From NCBI GenBank assembly GCA_015488485.1, contig WFNR01000010.1:1-42047 (forward strand): a DNA stretch of 42,047 bases, written 5' to 3'. Shown here piece by piece: positions 14,313 to 22,550 of the stretch. Both the position numbers and the translations under genes were made by a program. This stretch comes from Cyclobacteriaceae bacterium (GTDB lineage: Bacteria; Bacteroidota; Bacteroidia; Cytophagales; Cyclobacteriaceae). Position 1 is the stretch's first letter. The number at the start of each line of letters is the position of its first letter. The notes under the pieces are model-generated. The model saw only the letters and a program-made list of their open reading frames with translations. It was not told the origin of the DNA and made no database searches.

Positions 14313-17285
14313 CTACTCTTCAGGTGGCAGATCATCTAGTTCCTCTTCACTCAATTGCAGTTCCTGTACTTTTTGCTCATAGGCCAGGCGCAACTTCATA
14401 TAACGTTGGCCGGCAAAGCGCTGACCGTACTCATACAGGGCATTTTCGGCAAACTGTTCCATGCCATTCTCCAGGGCACTGAATATGTAAGCCCGCAACA
14501 ATACCGGAGACTCCGGATTGCGCTGCACAGCCTCAGCCAGATAACGATAACCCAGCAAAGGGTCTTTGGCCGATAAAAAGCTAACTCCAATTAGCACGGC
14601 ATCAGCCATAAACGGATTGTCATAGGCCAGATGCAGGTAGTCGGTGCTGTCCAGTTGCATACCGGCCAGGTGATTGAGTGTGAGCTCCAGCAGGTATTCA
14701 TCCGGCTTAAAGTCAAACAGACTGTCGAACTCACTCAGTTGCTGCTGCACGTATTCCGGTTGTGGATTTACCAGGATGCTCAGGAGCAGAAACTGGCGGT
14801 ATTGCCCGGCCGGCAGCGGCTCGTTTTGCAGGCCGGTGAGCAGGCGCAGGGCCGCCTCGTTCATATCCTGATCGTGATAATAGGCGGCCATATCGAGTGT
14901 GAGGGCCTGGCGCAAGGGCGGGTCGGCAATACGGCTGAGCAGACCGCTCACCTCCGAGTCATCGAGGTAGTGGCGCATATAGCGGATGTATAGGTATAGC
15001 TTGCGGTCGTCATCCAGGGCGGGGCTGTCCTGATACAGTACATCCACCAGGGTGCGGGCGGTGCCGGCCAGGTAGCTCTGCGGGTTATCGGCCAGGGCTA
15101 TCCAGTAGCTGCGGGCTTCCTCGTACTCACCATCTTCGAGCAAGGCTACGGCACGGGCCAGGCGGGTGGGCGCTGGCTGAAGCGCTTGCAGCGCTTCGGC
15201 CGCCAGGCCGTAGGCCCTGTTATGCAGGTACACCAGTCCCAGGGCATGGGCAGCCCGTGTGCTAAGCCTGTCGGAGTTGTAAATCAGGTACTGCAGGGCT
15301 TCTACGGCCTGGCGCGCCCGGCCGCTATTCGCGGCCGCCAGCGCCCAGTTGTACAACAGCCGCTCCCTGTACTCCTGATCAGCCGTACTGTCGGCCACAG
15401 CCCGGATACGGTACAAGCCACTGTCGGTAGCTACGGCAGGATTTAGCAAGTAATTGTTCAGATAAGCAAAATCGAACATGTGGTCAGCCGTGGCCACTGA
15501 TGGCAGCCCCAGGTCCAAACCAAGGGCGGCAGCATTGGCACGGCCGCTATGATTCAGGTCTTGCACCACCTTGAGCGAATCATCTCCCAGGCTCAGGTGG
15601 TATCGGGCAGCCAGCGCCAGCCGGTTGTTTCGCATGGGCGACAGTTTGTATCCGGTTTTTTGCAGATAATACAAGGCCGAGTCCTGCAACTGCAAACGGT
15701 CGTACTGCATGGCCAGGTTATTGAACAGGCGCACATCACCGGAGCGTACTTTCATAGCCTCCTGCAAGGTAAACAGGGCGCTATAGTAGTCCTGCACCTT
15801 ATTCTGCACATTGGCCTTATTGATAAAACTGTGCGTAGAGGGCTGGCGCTCAGCGGCAAAACCGAAGTGTTCAATAGCCTTATCCGGCTCATCGGCTGCG
15901 GTTAGCATGCCCAGCATGTAATTCGACTTATGGTTATGATGCGCATAAGCATTGCCATTCTCATAATAAGCACGGGCAATATCGCGGTGGCCATTAGTCA
16001 GGGCCAGATCGCCCTTGGCATTGCTGTGACCACCCATACTGTACCACAAAGGCATTTCAAAGCCCTTGACAGCATACAAACCGATAAACACCATGACCGA
16101 CAGCACCCGATAGGTGAAAAAGGGCAGGTTGCGCGGTTTGTACAACACTTTGCCGGCATCAAGGCCTTTTTCGAGCAAGGGAATAAAATTGTACAAGACA
16201 TAAATAAAGAAAATACCCCCGATAGCCAGATGCGAGAAGATAATCACATCAGCCAGCACGCGGACAAAAGGATCGTTGAGCGAATAAACAATATAAGCCA
16301 GGGTAGCAAAGCTGAACACCGCCACCGTCAGATAAAGAACCAGATAGAGGTAGATTTCCGTCTGCGGACGCCCCTGAGTCAGCAGCCGCTGCCTTACCCC
16401 CCAGATACCCAGTATAGCCGAAATGCCCAGCAAGATAAACGGGTTGAATTCTACCAACTGCCAGTCAATCACCTGGATACGATAGAGGTACAACAAGACC
16501 AAATTAAGCAAGTAGATAATTGAGATAATAATAAAATGGCGCAATTGAACTCCGGTAGCTAAAGTGCCGGCAGCCGCCACTACGTTGAGCAACATGGCCA
16601 CGATTTCGTGGGCAACCGTGAAAATAAACACCAGTACAACCAGATAAAAGGCCATCAACCCATAGCCCACCAGGTTGTACAGCGGATGATAAAGGTCGCT
16701 GGCCCAGACTATAATTAACCCGAGCAAAAGAACGAGAAAAGTAAAAAGCCAGAGACGTTTGGCAAAAGACATCTGTGCTCTGAAAGCGTGCAAATAATAA
16801 GCGGGTATGATCAATACCGCAAAAAAGAAGATCATAATAGCATTTCCCGGCCAGTTGAAAATAGCCGTGCTTTGCACTTGCAGGCTGATAATAAAAGCCA
16901 TAAACAACCCCATGGCTACCAGAAAGGTAAATCTGCGCAGGGCGCTTACGCTGCTTAGGAAGAGCACCAGCAGCATGCCAAGAGCAGCCACCAGCCAGTT
17001 AAATGCAAAACCCGATACCGGCATCTTGCCACCGCTGAAAGTCTCGAGCAACACATATTTGTCGGCCGTAAAGGAAAAGCTAAAAGGCCCGATATTGAAA
17101 GGCGCAAACGGTTCGGCAAAGGCAGCCTCACGGGTAAAAACATGCCAGGGTATCAGTCCGTCAGCCCCCAGAATATGTAAAGCCGGTACCAGCAGGGCTA
17201 ATACTAGCAACAGGGCAAACAAAAGCCAGACCAGATAACGATATACCGGGGGCCAGTCATGCCAGAACAATAGACTCTTTTTCAT
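14313..17285 (-). CDS. Large polytopic membrane protein with C-terminal TPR domain, function unknown
   Basis: 990 residues. About a dozen hydrophobic segments fill residues ~15-430 (for example 'LVWLLFALLLVLALLVPAL', 'IMIFFFAVLIIPAYYL', 'FIIISIIYLLNLVLLYLY'). The remaining ~550 residues are soluble and helical with TPR-like repeats: 'AKGDLALTNGHRDIARAYYE', 'KAIEHFGFAAERQPS', 'SALFTLQEAMKVRSGDVRLF', 'NNLAMQYDRLQLQDSALYYL', and more down to an acidic tail 'EEELDDLPPEE'. The membrane part does not match a family I can name; it does not show the O-antigen ligase or glycosyltransferase motifs I looked for. The TPR part probably binds partner proteins on one side of the membrane. The start is 36 bp after plsC on the same strand, so cotranscription is likely. 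Odd codons or frameshifts were not seen. Confidence 0.7.
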   Translation of the reverse strand: MKKSLLFWHDWPPVYRYLVWLLFALLLVLALLVPALHILGADGLIPWHVFTREAAFAEPFAPFNIGPFSFSFTADKYVLLETFSGGKMPVSGFAFNWLVAALGMLLVLFLSSVSALRRFTFLVAMGLFMAFIISLQVQSTAIFNWPGNAIMIFFFAVLIIPAYYLHAFRAQMSFAKRLWLFTFLVLLLGLIIVWASDLYHPLYNLVGYGLMAFYLVVLVFIFTVAHEIVAMLLNVVAAAGTLATGVQLRHFIIISIIYLLNLVLLYLYRIQVIDWQLVEFNPFILLGISAILGIWGVRQRLLTQGRPQTEIYLYLVLYLTVAVFSFATLAYIVYSLNDPFVRVLADVIIFSHLAIGGIFFIYVLYNFIPLLEKGLDAGKVLYKPRNLPFFTYRVLSVMVFIGLYAVKGFEMPLWYSMGGHSNAKGDLALTNGHRDIARAYYENGNAYAHHNHKSNYMLGMLTAADEPDKAIEHFGFAAERQPSTHSFINKANVQNKVQDYYSALFTLQEAMKVRSGDVRLFNNLAMQYDRLQLQDSALYYLQKTGYKLSPMRNNRLALAARYHLSLGDDSLKVVQDLNHSGRANAAALGLDLGLPSVATADHMFDFAYLNNYLLNPAVATDSGLYRIRAVADSTADQEYRERLLYNWALAAANSGRARQAVEALQYLIYNSDRLSTRAAHALGLVYLHNRAYGLAAEALQALQPAPTRLARAVALLEDGEYEEARSYWIALADNPQSYLAGTARTLVDVLYQDSPALDDDRKLYLYIRYMRHYLDDSEVSGLLSRIADPPLRQALTLDMAAYYHDQDMNEAALRLLTGLQNEPLPAGQYRQFLLLSILVNPQPEYVQQQLSEFDSLFDFKPDEYLLELTLNHLAGMQLDSTDYLHLAYDNPFMADAVLIGVSFLSAKDPLLGYRYLAEAVQRNPESPVLLRAYIFSALENGMEQFAENALYEYGQRFAGQRYMKLRLAYEQKVQELQLSEEELDDLPPEE

Positions 17286-17321
17286 AAATCATGCATTAAA
17301 ATCGCTTGACGCTCCTATACC

Positions 17322-18092
17322 TCAGGTGCTCACGGCCGCCTGCCTGGCAGCTGCAGGCAAATATGCACTGTTTTGGGCTAATAATTCGTCTTGAATGATA
17401 TTGAATACCCTTTCGCGCAGAGCCGGCACATCCTCTTCGGTCATTTTATCGGTAGCTATTGCCTCGTGTACAATTATTTTCATGTGGTTGCCACGCAACA
17501 ACAGGCGACCGTCATCGGGCAGCAGGCGCCAGTTGGAGGCCAACGTAACAGGCACTACCGGCACACCGGTGCGGATGGCCGCCACAAAAGCCCCGTCTTT
17601 GTACTTTTCCTGATACGGAGGGTTGGCAGATCGGATACCCCCTTCCGGAAAGATAAACAAGGAATGGCCACGCCTGAGCGTTTCTATACTTAGCTCCAGC
17701 ACCCGCGCCCGGGAGCGCACGCTATTGCGGTTGACGGCAATATGCAGCGAACGAAAATAATAACCGAACAGCGGGGCCCGGGCAATGGTATGCTTACCTA
17801 CAAAACAACCGTCAGTGGCTATCAGGGGCATGGAAGAAATATCGGCATAGGAAAAATGATTGGCCACATAGACACAAGGACGGGTAAAGGGTCGCTTATT
17901 GCGATCCTCGATATCCACCCTGATAAAGGCCAGACTCATAAACAACCAGCCCCAGAAGGTATTGAGGCGGTATGAATAGCCATGCCAGCTTTTTTTCCAT
18001 GACAATACCCAGAAAGCCGGAAAGAAAAACAGGAAAGTGATTACAAAAATAATGGCTGCATAGATGGTATGAAGCCATCGCAATATCTTCAT
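17322..18092 (-). CDS. plsC: 1-acyl-sn-glycerol-3-phosphate acyltransferase
   Basis: 256 residues. A membrane anchor (about 8-30) is followed by acyltransferase motif I 'VANHFSYADISSMPL' (HX4D), motif III 'LFIFPEGGIRS' and motif IV 'VPVVPVTLASN'. It acylates lysophosphatidic acid to phosphatidic acid at the inner membrane. The tail 'LAQNSAYLPAAARQAAVST' is of no known role. It is followed after 36 bp by the 990-residue membrane-TPR gene and has its own -7 box 18 bp upstream. Confidence 0.92.
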   Translation of the reverse strand: MKILRWLHTIYAAIIFVITFLFFFPAFWVLSWKKSWHGYSYRLNTFWGWLFMSLAFIRVDIEDRNKRPFTRPCVYVANHFSYADISSMPLIATDGCFVGKHTIARAPLFGYYFRSLHIAVNRNSVRSRARVLELSIETLRRGHSLFIFPEGGIRSANPPYQEKYKDGAFVAAIRTGVPVVPVTLASNWRLLPDDGRLLLRGNHMKIIVHEAIATDKMTEEDVPALRERVFNIIQDELLAQNSAYLPAAARQAAVST

Positions 18093-18110
18093 AGCTAAAT
18101 TTTAACAGGC

Positions 18111-18118
18111 CAAAAATA
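18111..18118 (-). promoter_or_regulatory. -7 box for plsC
   Basis: Reads TATTTTTG on the minus strand, exact TAnnTTTG, 18 bp upstream of the plsC ATG. No clear -33 TTG. Confidence 0.5.
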
Positions 18119-18309
18119 AGACTATGCAGCTAAAGATAAAACCCACCGATAGTGCTTTGGCATAGGTTTTGTTAGGTGATATTTCGAAAAAAAGATAGTA
18201 ATTATGGCTTGGATGATTTTATACCGAACGCAATGCCTGCCTAATTGAAAGAATTTGTTTTTAGGTGAAAAACAACTGTTAAATGGCAGTTATACCTGGC
18301 TGAAACAAC

Positions 18310-18317
18310 TAAATTTG
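18310..18317 (+). promoter_or_regulatory. -7 box (TAAATTTG) for the lipoprotein gene
   Basis: Exact TAnnTTTG match, followed by a purine/C-rich 27-bp leader before ATG 18345. It argues for that start and against an upstream in-frame start at 18255, which would lie before the box. Confidence 0.55.
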
Positions 18318-18344
18318 AACCATAAAAAACAAAACCACACAATC

Positions 18345-19118
18345 ATGAAAAAGTCTATCCTACTTATCGCAGTATTGGCAACAGTTTTTAGTTGTAACAA
18401 GCAAACCGAAGACCCGAAGCCAACCTGCCAGCCTGATAAAGTTACCATGGTGGCCAATGGCACTACGGTTTTTACTTTCAACGATGACGGTACCATCAAC
18501 AAGATTGAAGTGGACCCAGGCACCGACTCTGCCTCAGTATATAACTATACCTGGCAAGATGGCAAGCTAAGTAAAATCAGCAATACCGAAGATGGAGTGA
18601 CCTTCAATTTCACCCCTGTTTATGATGGTAATGATATTATCAAGTTTCAAAGCGATGGCGGGTATGAAATCAGGATGGAATATGGCGGTGGCCGTATGAC
18701 CCAACGTACCGACTGGATCAGAGGGCAAAAAACCGGGGAGTATTTTCAATTCGCCCATTACAAGTACAGCTATGACGGTAGCGGCAACCTTACCAAAAGT
18801 GAAAACTATTTTGACTTCGACCGTTTGTTTGTCCTGCTCGCTGGCAACGAACCTACCAATCCTTATAACCCTGTTTTGCTTTTTACCATCTCAATGGCTT
18901 ATACAGGTACTACCGGTACCAATCCGCTTAGCAAGACCTGGTTTCTGGAGGACTTCACCTTCTCGCTGGCCAATAATTTCCCCAGCAAGATTACTTTAAC
19001 CGATGAAGAGGGCAATATCGGTACCGAAAATTTCAGTATTACGCTCAATGATCAAGGCTATCCTGAAAAAATGGAATCGGCCAATGTGAAGGTTGATGTA
19101 GTGTATAACTGCAACTAG
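18345..19118 (+). CDS. Secreted lipoprotein with YD-repeat-like beta strands
   Basis: 257 residues from ATG 18345. The signal peptide 'MKKSILLIAVLATVFSC' ends in a lipobox Cys17. The mature part has repeated short beta units of YD/RHS style: 'TFNDDGTINKIEVD', 'YNYTWQDGKLSKIS', 'YKYSYDGSGNLTKSENY' and 'ITLNDQGYPEKME'. Such proteins of Bacteroidota (DUF4595-like) are surface or periplasmic lipoproteins of unknown role. The reading frame remains open back to 18255, but the -7 box at 18310 and the signal peptide fix the start. A strong terminator follows. Confidence 0.8.
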   Translation: MKKSILLIAVLATVFSCNKQTEDPKPTCQPDKVTMVANGTTVFTFNDDGTINKIEVDPGTDSASVYNYTWQDGKLSKISNTEDGVTFNFTPVYDGNDIIKFQSDGGYEIRMEYGGGRMTQRTDWIRGQKTGEYFQFAHYKYSYDGSGNLTKSENYFDFDRLFVLLAGNEPTNPYNPVLLFTISMAYTGTTGTNPLSKTWFLEDFTFSLANNFPSKITLTDEEGNIGTENFSITLNDQGYPEKMESANVKVDVVYNCN

Positions 19119-19175
19119 CGCTATTGAGCTTAACACCGGCAAAAAAATAAAAACTGGTATAAGCAAAACCAATAT

Positions 19176-19209
19176 GCAATCCCTGGTATGGCGGGGATTG
19201 CGTTTTTTT
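19176..19209 (+). terminator. Rho-independent terminator after the lipoprotein gene
   Basis: GCAATCCC (19176-19183) pairs with GGGATTGC (19194-19201), leaving a 10-base loop, and is followed by GTTTTTTT (19202-19209). It sits 57 bp after the stop of the lipoprotein gene. The repeat array starts 1 bp after the T-run. Confidence 0.85.
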
Positions 19210-19210
19210 G

Positions 19211-19284
19211 TGCCTTCGAGAACCTGCCTTCGAGAACCTCAGGCAGTACAGGCAGTTCAGGCAGAACAGGCAGTTCAGGCAGTA
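19211..19284 (+). repeat. Composite intergenic repeat, copy 1 (14-mer x2 + 9-mer x5)
   Basis: TGCCTTCGAGAACC occurs twice in tandem (19211-19224, 19225-19238), then T, then five 9-bp units CAGGCAGNN: ...GTA, GTT, GAA, GTT, GTA (19240-19284), ending before CTGCCA. It lies in a convergent gap (19119-19318). The same architecture occurs at 27920-27993. A frame across it would encode QAV repeats, but there is no credible gene. Confidence 0.9.
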
Positions 19285-19318
19285 CTGCCAGCTAATTTAA
19301 AAGTCGAAAAAAGCAGTT

Positions 19319-20311
19319 CTAAAACACAATTACCACTTTGCCGGGTGCAGATGTGTCACTCAACTGCTTGATGGCCAGGTCGGTCTGCTCAAAGGGATAT
19401 TGCCTGCGAATCAGCGGGTGAATCTGTTTGTCGGTCACAAAGGCCAGCATCTCGGCAAATTCGGTATCGTTGCCCATAGTAGAGCCCTGTATGGTGATCT
19501 GCTTCCAGAACAGACGATACAAATCGAGCTTGTCCGGCAACCCGTTGGTGGCTCCGTAAAACACCAGGCGGCCGGCCGGTTTCAGCAGGCGTATCAGTTC
19601 ATTAAACTGCTTGCCCCCGGCACTGTCAACGATCACGTCAAAACCGCTGCAGTGCATCGAGGCCTGGGTAATCCAGTCGGCCTCGCGATAATCAAAGGCA
19701 TGGGTAGCCCCCATCTGCCGGGCTTTCTCCAGGTTGGCCGGCTTGCCAGAAGTAACACTCACACTGGCACCCGCTGCCCGGGCAAACATAAAGGCATAAT
19801 GGGCCACTCCGCCACCAAAGCCGGTAACCAGCACTTTCTTTTCTTCAGCTATTTGGCCATGAAAGAAGCAGGCCCTAAAGGCCGTTAGCCCCGAGAGCGG
19901 CAGGGCTGCCGCCTCTTCAGCCAGCAGGAAATCCGGCTTCAAGTGCAAGCGGTCTTCATCTACCACCACATATTCGGCAAAGGTGCCGTGGGCCGGCATG
20001 CCCAGTATCTGATAGTCTTCGCTTTGTACGGCCGGGTTGGGTCCCCAGTTGATATTCGGGTTTATAACCACGGACTTGCGCAGCCAGTCCTTGCTTACCC
20101 CCTCGCCCAGCATATCTACCACCCCGGCCCCATCCGAACCGAGCGCCACGCCTGGCTTGATGCCCGGGTACTTACCTACACTTATCCAATAGTCACGTTT
20201 GTTTACGGCTGCCGCCTGTATCTTTACGCGCACCTGCCCGGCTCCGGGCTGCGGCTCGGCCAGCTCCACCTGCTGCAACGACAGGTCTTCCTGTACTACC
20301 CATGCTTTCAT
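19319..20311 (-). CDS. Zinc-less medium-chain dehydrogenase/reductase (quinone oxidoreductase-like)
   Basis: 330 residues, MDR superfamily. The GroES-like N-domain starts 'MKAWVVQEDLSLQQVELAEP' and carries 'GVALGSDGAGVV'. The nucleotide-binding Rossmann fold has 'KVLVTGFGGGVAHYAFMFA', then 'ASVSVTSGKPANLEKARQMG' for NADPH phosphate and 'DVIVDSAGGKQFNELI'. The structural-zinc Cys cluster is absent and catalytic zinc ligands are not evident, pointing to a quinone/enone reductase (crotonyl-CoA reductase or QOR type) rather than an alcohol dehydrogenase. Substrate unknown. Convergent with the lipoprotein gene, separated by the terminator and repeat array. Confidence 0.85.
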   Translation of the reverse strand: MKAWVVQEDLSLQQVELAEPQPGAGQVRVKIQAAAVNKRDYWISVGKYPGIKPGVALGSDGAGVVDMLGEGVSKDWLRKSVVINPNINWGPNPAVQSEDYQILGMPAHGTFAEYVVVDEDRLHLKPDFLLAEEAAALPLSGLTAFRACFFHGQIAEEKKVLVTGFGGGVAHYAFMFARAAGASVSVTSGKPANLEKARQMGATHAFDYREADWITQASMHCSGFDVIVDSAGGKQFNELIRLLKPAGRLVFYGATNGLPDKLDLYRLFWKQITIQGSTMGNDTEFAEMLAFVTDKQIHPLIRRQYPFEQTDLAIKQLSDTSAPGKVVIVF

Positions 20312-20355
20312 ATTGCAAACTTACAGCATAACGACTATCAGTAGTACAACCTCAA

Positions 20356-21075
20356 TCAATTATCCAGATAGCGCTTCTCCACTGCCCGGGCTTTTTCAAA
20401 CAGCACGTTGTTTTCCAGGTGCATATGCATGCGCAGGTTCCTGTCCAGGGCATGCAATTCGCAGTAGTACTCGCACAGTAGCGGCTTATGCTCATCCGGA
20501 CAGGTATAATTGTCGGTAGCGGCCGCCAAATGATTTAGTTTTTCGGTAGAATCACGATGCTCCTCGAGCATCTGCGAAACGCTCATCTTGACCTTGCCAA
20601 AGGAAGGCGGCCTTGGCACTTTGCCTTTCTCTACGGTATGCACCATGTAGGCCAGGTAAGGAAACAGCACTTTCTCCTCGCGCACCATATGCGGAGCCAG
20701 ATGATCGAAAATTGCCATAAGCTGATCATGCACCTGGGCGATTTCCGGCCGGTCGCATTCCAGCCTTACCCGCTGCGAAAGCTGCGTCAGCTCCGATATT
20801 TTCTGTCGCAGATATTCATGATATTCGGTGCGGATCAGATCAATCAGTTGGGCAATATCGAGCTCACTATAATTAATATTGCTCTGCCCCATATTGGTCA
20901 GCAATTCGATAAGCTCGCTTTGCAAACGCTGCATCTGCGTTTTGTTTGGTAATACCTCGCGCAATTTCTTACGTCCCAGGTTACAGTAATCAATATGATA
21001 CTTTTCAAAAACCAGGGTTGCCTGGTTGCAGTCGTTCAGTATATCGGTCAGTGTCTTGTTGGTCAGGTCCATCAT
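20356..21075 (-). CDS. ric: Iron-sulfur cluster repair di-iron protein (RIC/ScdA/YtfE-like)
   Basis: 240 residues. The N-terminal ScdA_N domain reads 'FEKYHIDYCNLGRKKL', where the family normally has 'CCGG': the second Cys is Asn (residue 32). The C-terminal hemerythrin-like domain has carboxylate/His ligands in 'IFDHLAPHMVREEKVLFPYL', 'MLEEHRDSTEKLNHLA' and 'LRMHMHLENNVLFEKA'. It is expected to release iron for rebuilding [Fe-S] clusters damaged by NO or peroxide in the cytoplasm. The start ATG (21075) overlaps the tnaA stop as ATGA, so it is translationally coupled to tryptophanase. The next in-frame ATG, 21072, would only drop one residue. Confidence 0.9.
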   Translation of the reverse strand: MMDLTNKTLTDILNDCNQATLVFEKYHIDYCNLGRKKLREVLPNKTQMQRLQSELIELLTNMGQSNINYSELDIAQLIDLIRTEYHEYLRQKISELTQLSQRVRLECDRPEIAQVHDQLMAIFDHLAPHMVREEKVLFPYLAYMVHTVEKGKVPRPPSFGKVKMSVSQMLEEHRDSTEKLNHLAAATDNYTCPDEHKPLLCEYYCELHALDRNLRMHMHLENNVLFEKARAVEKRYLDN

Positions 21076-22445
21076 AAGCGTTCGAAATGTGCTGTAAAAT
21101 GACGAAGAAACTCCGGTTCGTAGGTAATCTTAAAACCGCGGCTGTTGTGCTTGTCAGCCAACAGTTCGGCAAAGGTTTCTGCCACATAGTCAATATGACT
21201 CTGTGTATAAACCCTGCGTGGTATAGCCAGGCGCACCAGCTCCATGGCAGCCGGTACCAGCCGGCCGTGCTCATCGTACTTGCCAAACATCACCGAGCCA
21301 ATCTCCACCGCTCTGATTCCGCCTTGCAGATACAAATCGGCCACCAGCGCCTGACCGGGGTACTCTTCTACCGGTATGTGATCATAAAAAGTGCGGGCAT
21401 CTACATACACGGCATGCCCCCCTACCGGCTTTACTATGGGTACACCCAGCTCCGTTAGCTTATTGCCCAGATAAGCCGTACTCACTATGCGATAGTGTAG
21501 GTAGTCGGGGTCAAATACCTCTTCCAGGCCTATGGCAATGGCCTCCATATCACGGCCCGACAAGCCGCCATAGGTCACAAACCCTTCGGTGATAATCAGG
21601 GTAGAACTACAGGCATTGGCTATCTGCTCATCCTTCAAGGCCAGAAAGCCTCCCATATTCACCAGAGCGTCTTTTTTGGCACTCATAATCACGCCATCGG
21701 TCAGGCGGCACATCTCTCGGGCTATTTCCTTGTAGGGCACATCGCGGTAGCCTTCTTCACGCTGGGCAATAAAATAGGCATTCTCGGCAATGCGGCAAGC
21801 ATCCAGAATAAACATCACCCCGTACTTATCGCATATCTGCCTTACTGCCCGGGCATTGGCCATGCTTACCGGTTGCCCACCCCCACTGTTGTTGGTGACC
21901 GTAAGTATCACCGCCCCGACATTCTCCGGCCCTACTTCACGTATTTTGCTTTCCAGAAAGGCAATATCAATATTACCCTTAAACGGGTGTTCTTCTTCGG
22001 GATGCTTGCCGGTTTCGGTCAGACAGTCGATAGCCGTGGCCCCGGTGTATTCGATATTGGCCCGGGTGGTATCGAAGTGGGTATTGCTAAAGAAATACTT
22101 GCCCTTACCACCCAGATAATCGTACAGGATACGCTCGGCCGCCCGCCCCTGGTGAGTAGGCAGGATGTGCTCAAAACCGGTGAGGTCGTGCACGGCCTTT
22201 TTCATCTTCTGCCAGCTACGGGCTCCGGCATATGATTCATCGCCCTGCATAATGCCGCCCCACTGACGGGCGCTCATGGCCGAGGTGCCGCTGTCGGTAA
22301 GCAGGTCGATGATCACCTTGTCCGAATCCAGTAAAAAAGTGTTGTAATGGGCTTCTTCGAGATAGCGCTGGCGCTCGGACCGGCTGGTGAGCCTGATCGG
22401 CTCCACTACCTTTATCCGGAAGGGTTCGATGATGGTTGAAGGCAT
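21072..22445 (-). CDS. tnaA: Tryptophanase (tryptophan indole-lyase)
   Basis: 457 residues, family length. 'THQGRAAERIL', 'FSNTHFDTTRANIEYTGA', 'FILDACRIAENAYFI' (pyridine Asp), 'MSAKKDALVNMGG' (PLP Lys about 258) and 'PVGGHAVYVDA' are present. Choice over tyrosine phenol-lyase: the C-terminal loop reads 'IRAVEIGSVMFG', with the VEIG of tryptophanase, not the MERG of tyrosine phenol-lyases. It cleaves L-tryptophan to indole, pyruvate and ammonia. ATG at 22445 is preferred; a TTG four codons upstream lies 7 bp closer to the -7 box. There is no tnaC-like leader or tnaB permease adjacent. Its stop overlaps the ric start. Confidence 0.93.
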   Translation of the reverse strand: MPSTIIEPFRIKVVEPIRLTSRSERQRYLEEAHYNTFLLDSDKVIIDLLTDSGTSAMSARQWGGIMQGDESYAGARSWQKMKKAVHDLTGFEHILPTHQGRAAERILYDYLGGKGKYFFSNTHFDTTRANIEYTGATAIDCLTETGKHPEEEHPFKGNIDIAFLESKIREVGPENVGAVILTVTNNSGGGQPVSMANARAVRQICDKYGVMFILDACRIAENAYFIAQREEGYRDVPYKEIAREMCRLTDGVIMSAKKDALVNMGGFLALKDEQIANACSSTLIITEGFVTYGGLSGRDMEAIAIGLEEVFDPDYLHYRIVSTAYLGNKLTELGVPIVKPVGGHAVYVDARTFYDHIPVEEYPGQALVADLYLQGGIRAVEIGSVMFGKYDEHGRLVPAAMELVRLAIPRRVYTQSHIDYVAETFAELLADKHNSRGFKITYEPEFLRHFTAHFERL

Positions 22446-22467
22446 ATTTTTCAGCAAAACATTTTGC

Positions 22468-22475
22468 CAAAAATA
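22468..22475 (-). promoter_or_regulatory. -7 box for tnaA-ric
   Basis: Reads TATTTTTG on the minus strand, exact TAnnTTTG, about 22 bp upstream of the tnaA ATG. It probably drives both genes. Confidence 0.5.
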
Positions 22476-22550
22476 TGGGTATTCACCCGTGCTGCTTATG
22501 ATTTAAGTCAGTTTTGAAAATTGGCACAACGACTACTGTCAAGAAGCCGT

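Noticed and set aside
18345-19118. RHS/YD toxin
   Set aside because: The protein is too short and has only loose YD-like strands, with no toxin tip or RHS core.
19211-19284. CRISPR array
   Set aside because: Units are 14 and 9 bp with no spacers; no cas genes nearby.
19174-19371. 65-residue ORF with QAV repeats across the repeat array
   Set aside because: It is created by the 9-bp CAGGCAGTT units, starts inside a terminator stem, and ends inside the MDR gene.
21072-22445. Tyrosine phenol-lyase instead of tryptophanase
   Set aside because: The specificity loop reads VEIG, not the MERG of tyrosine phenol-lyases.
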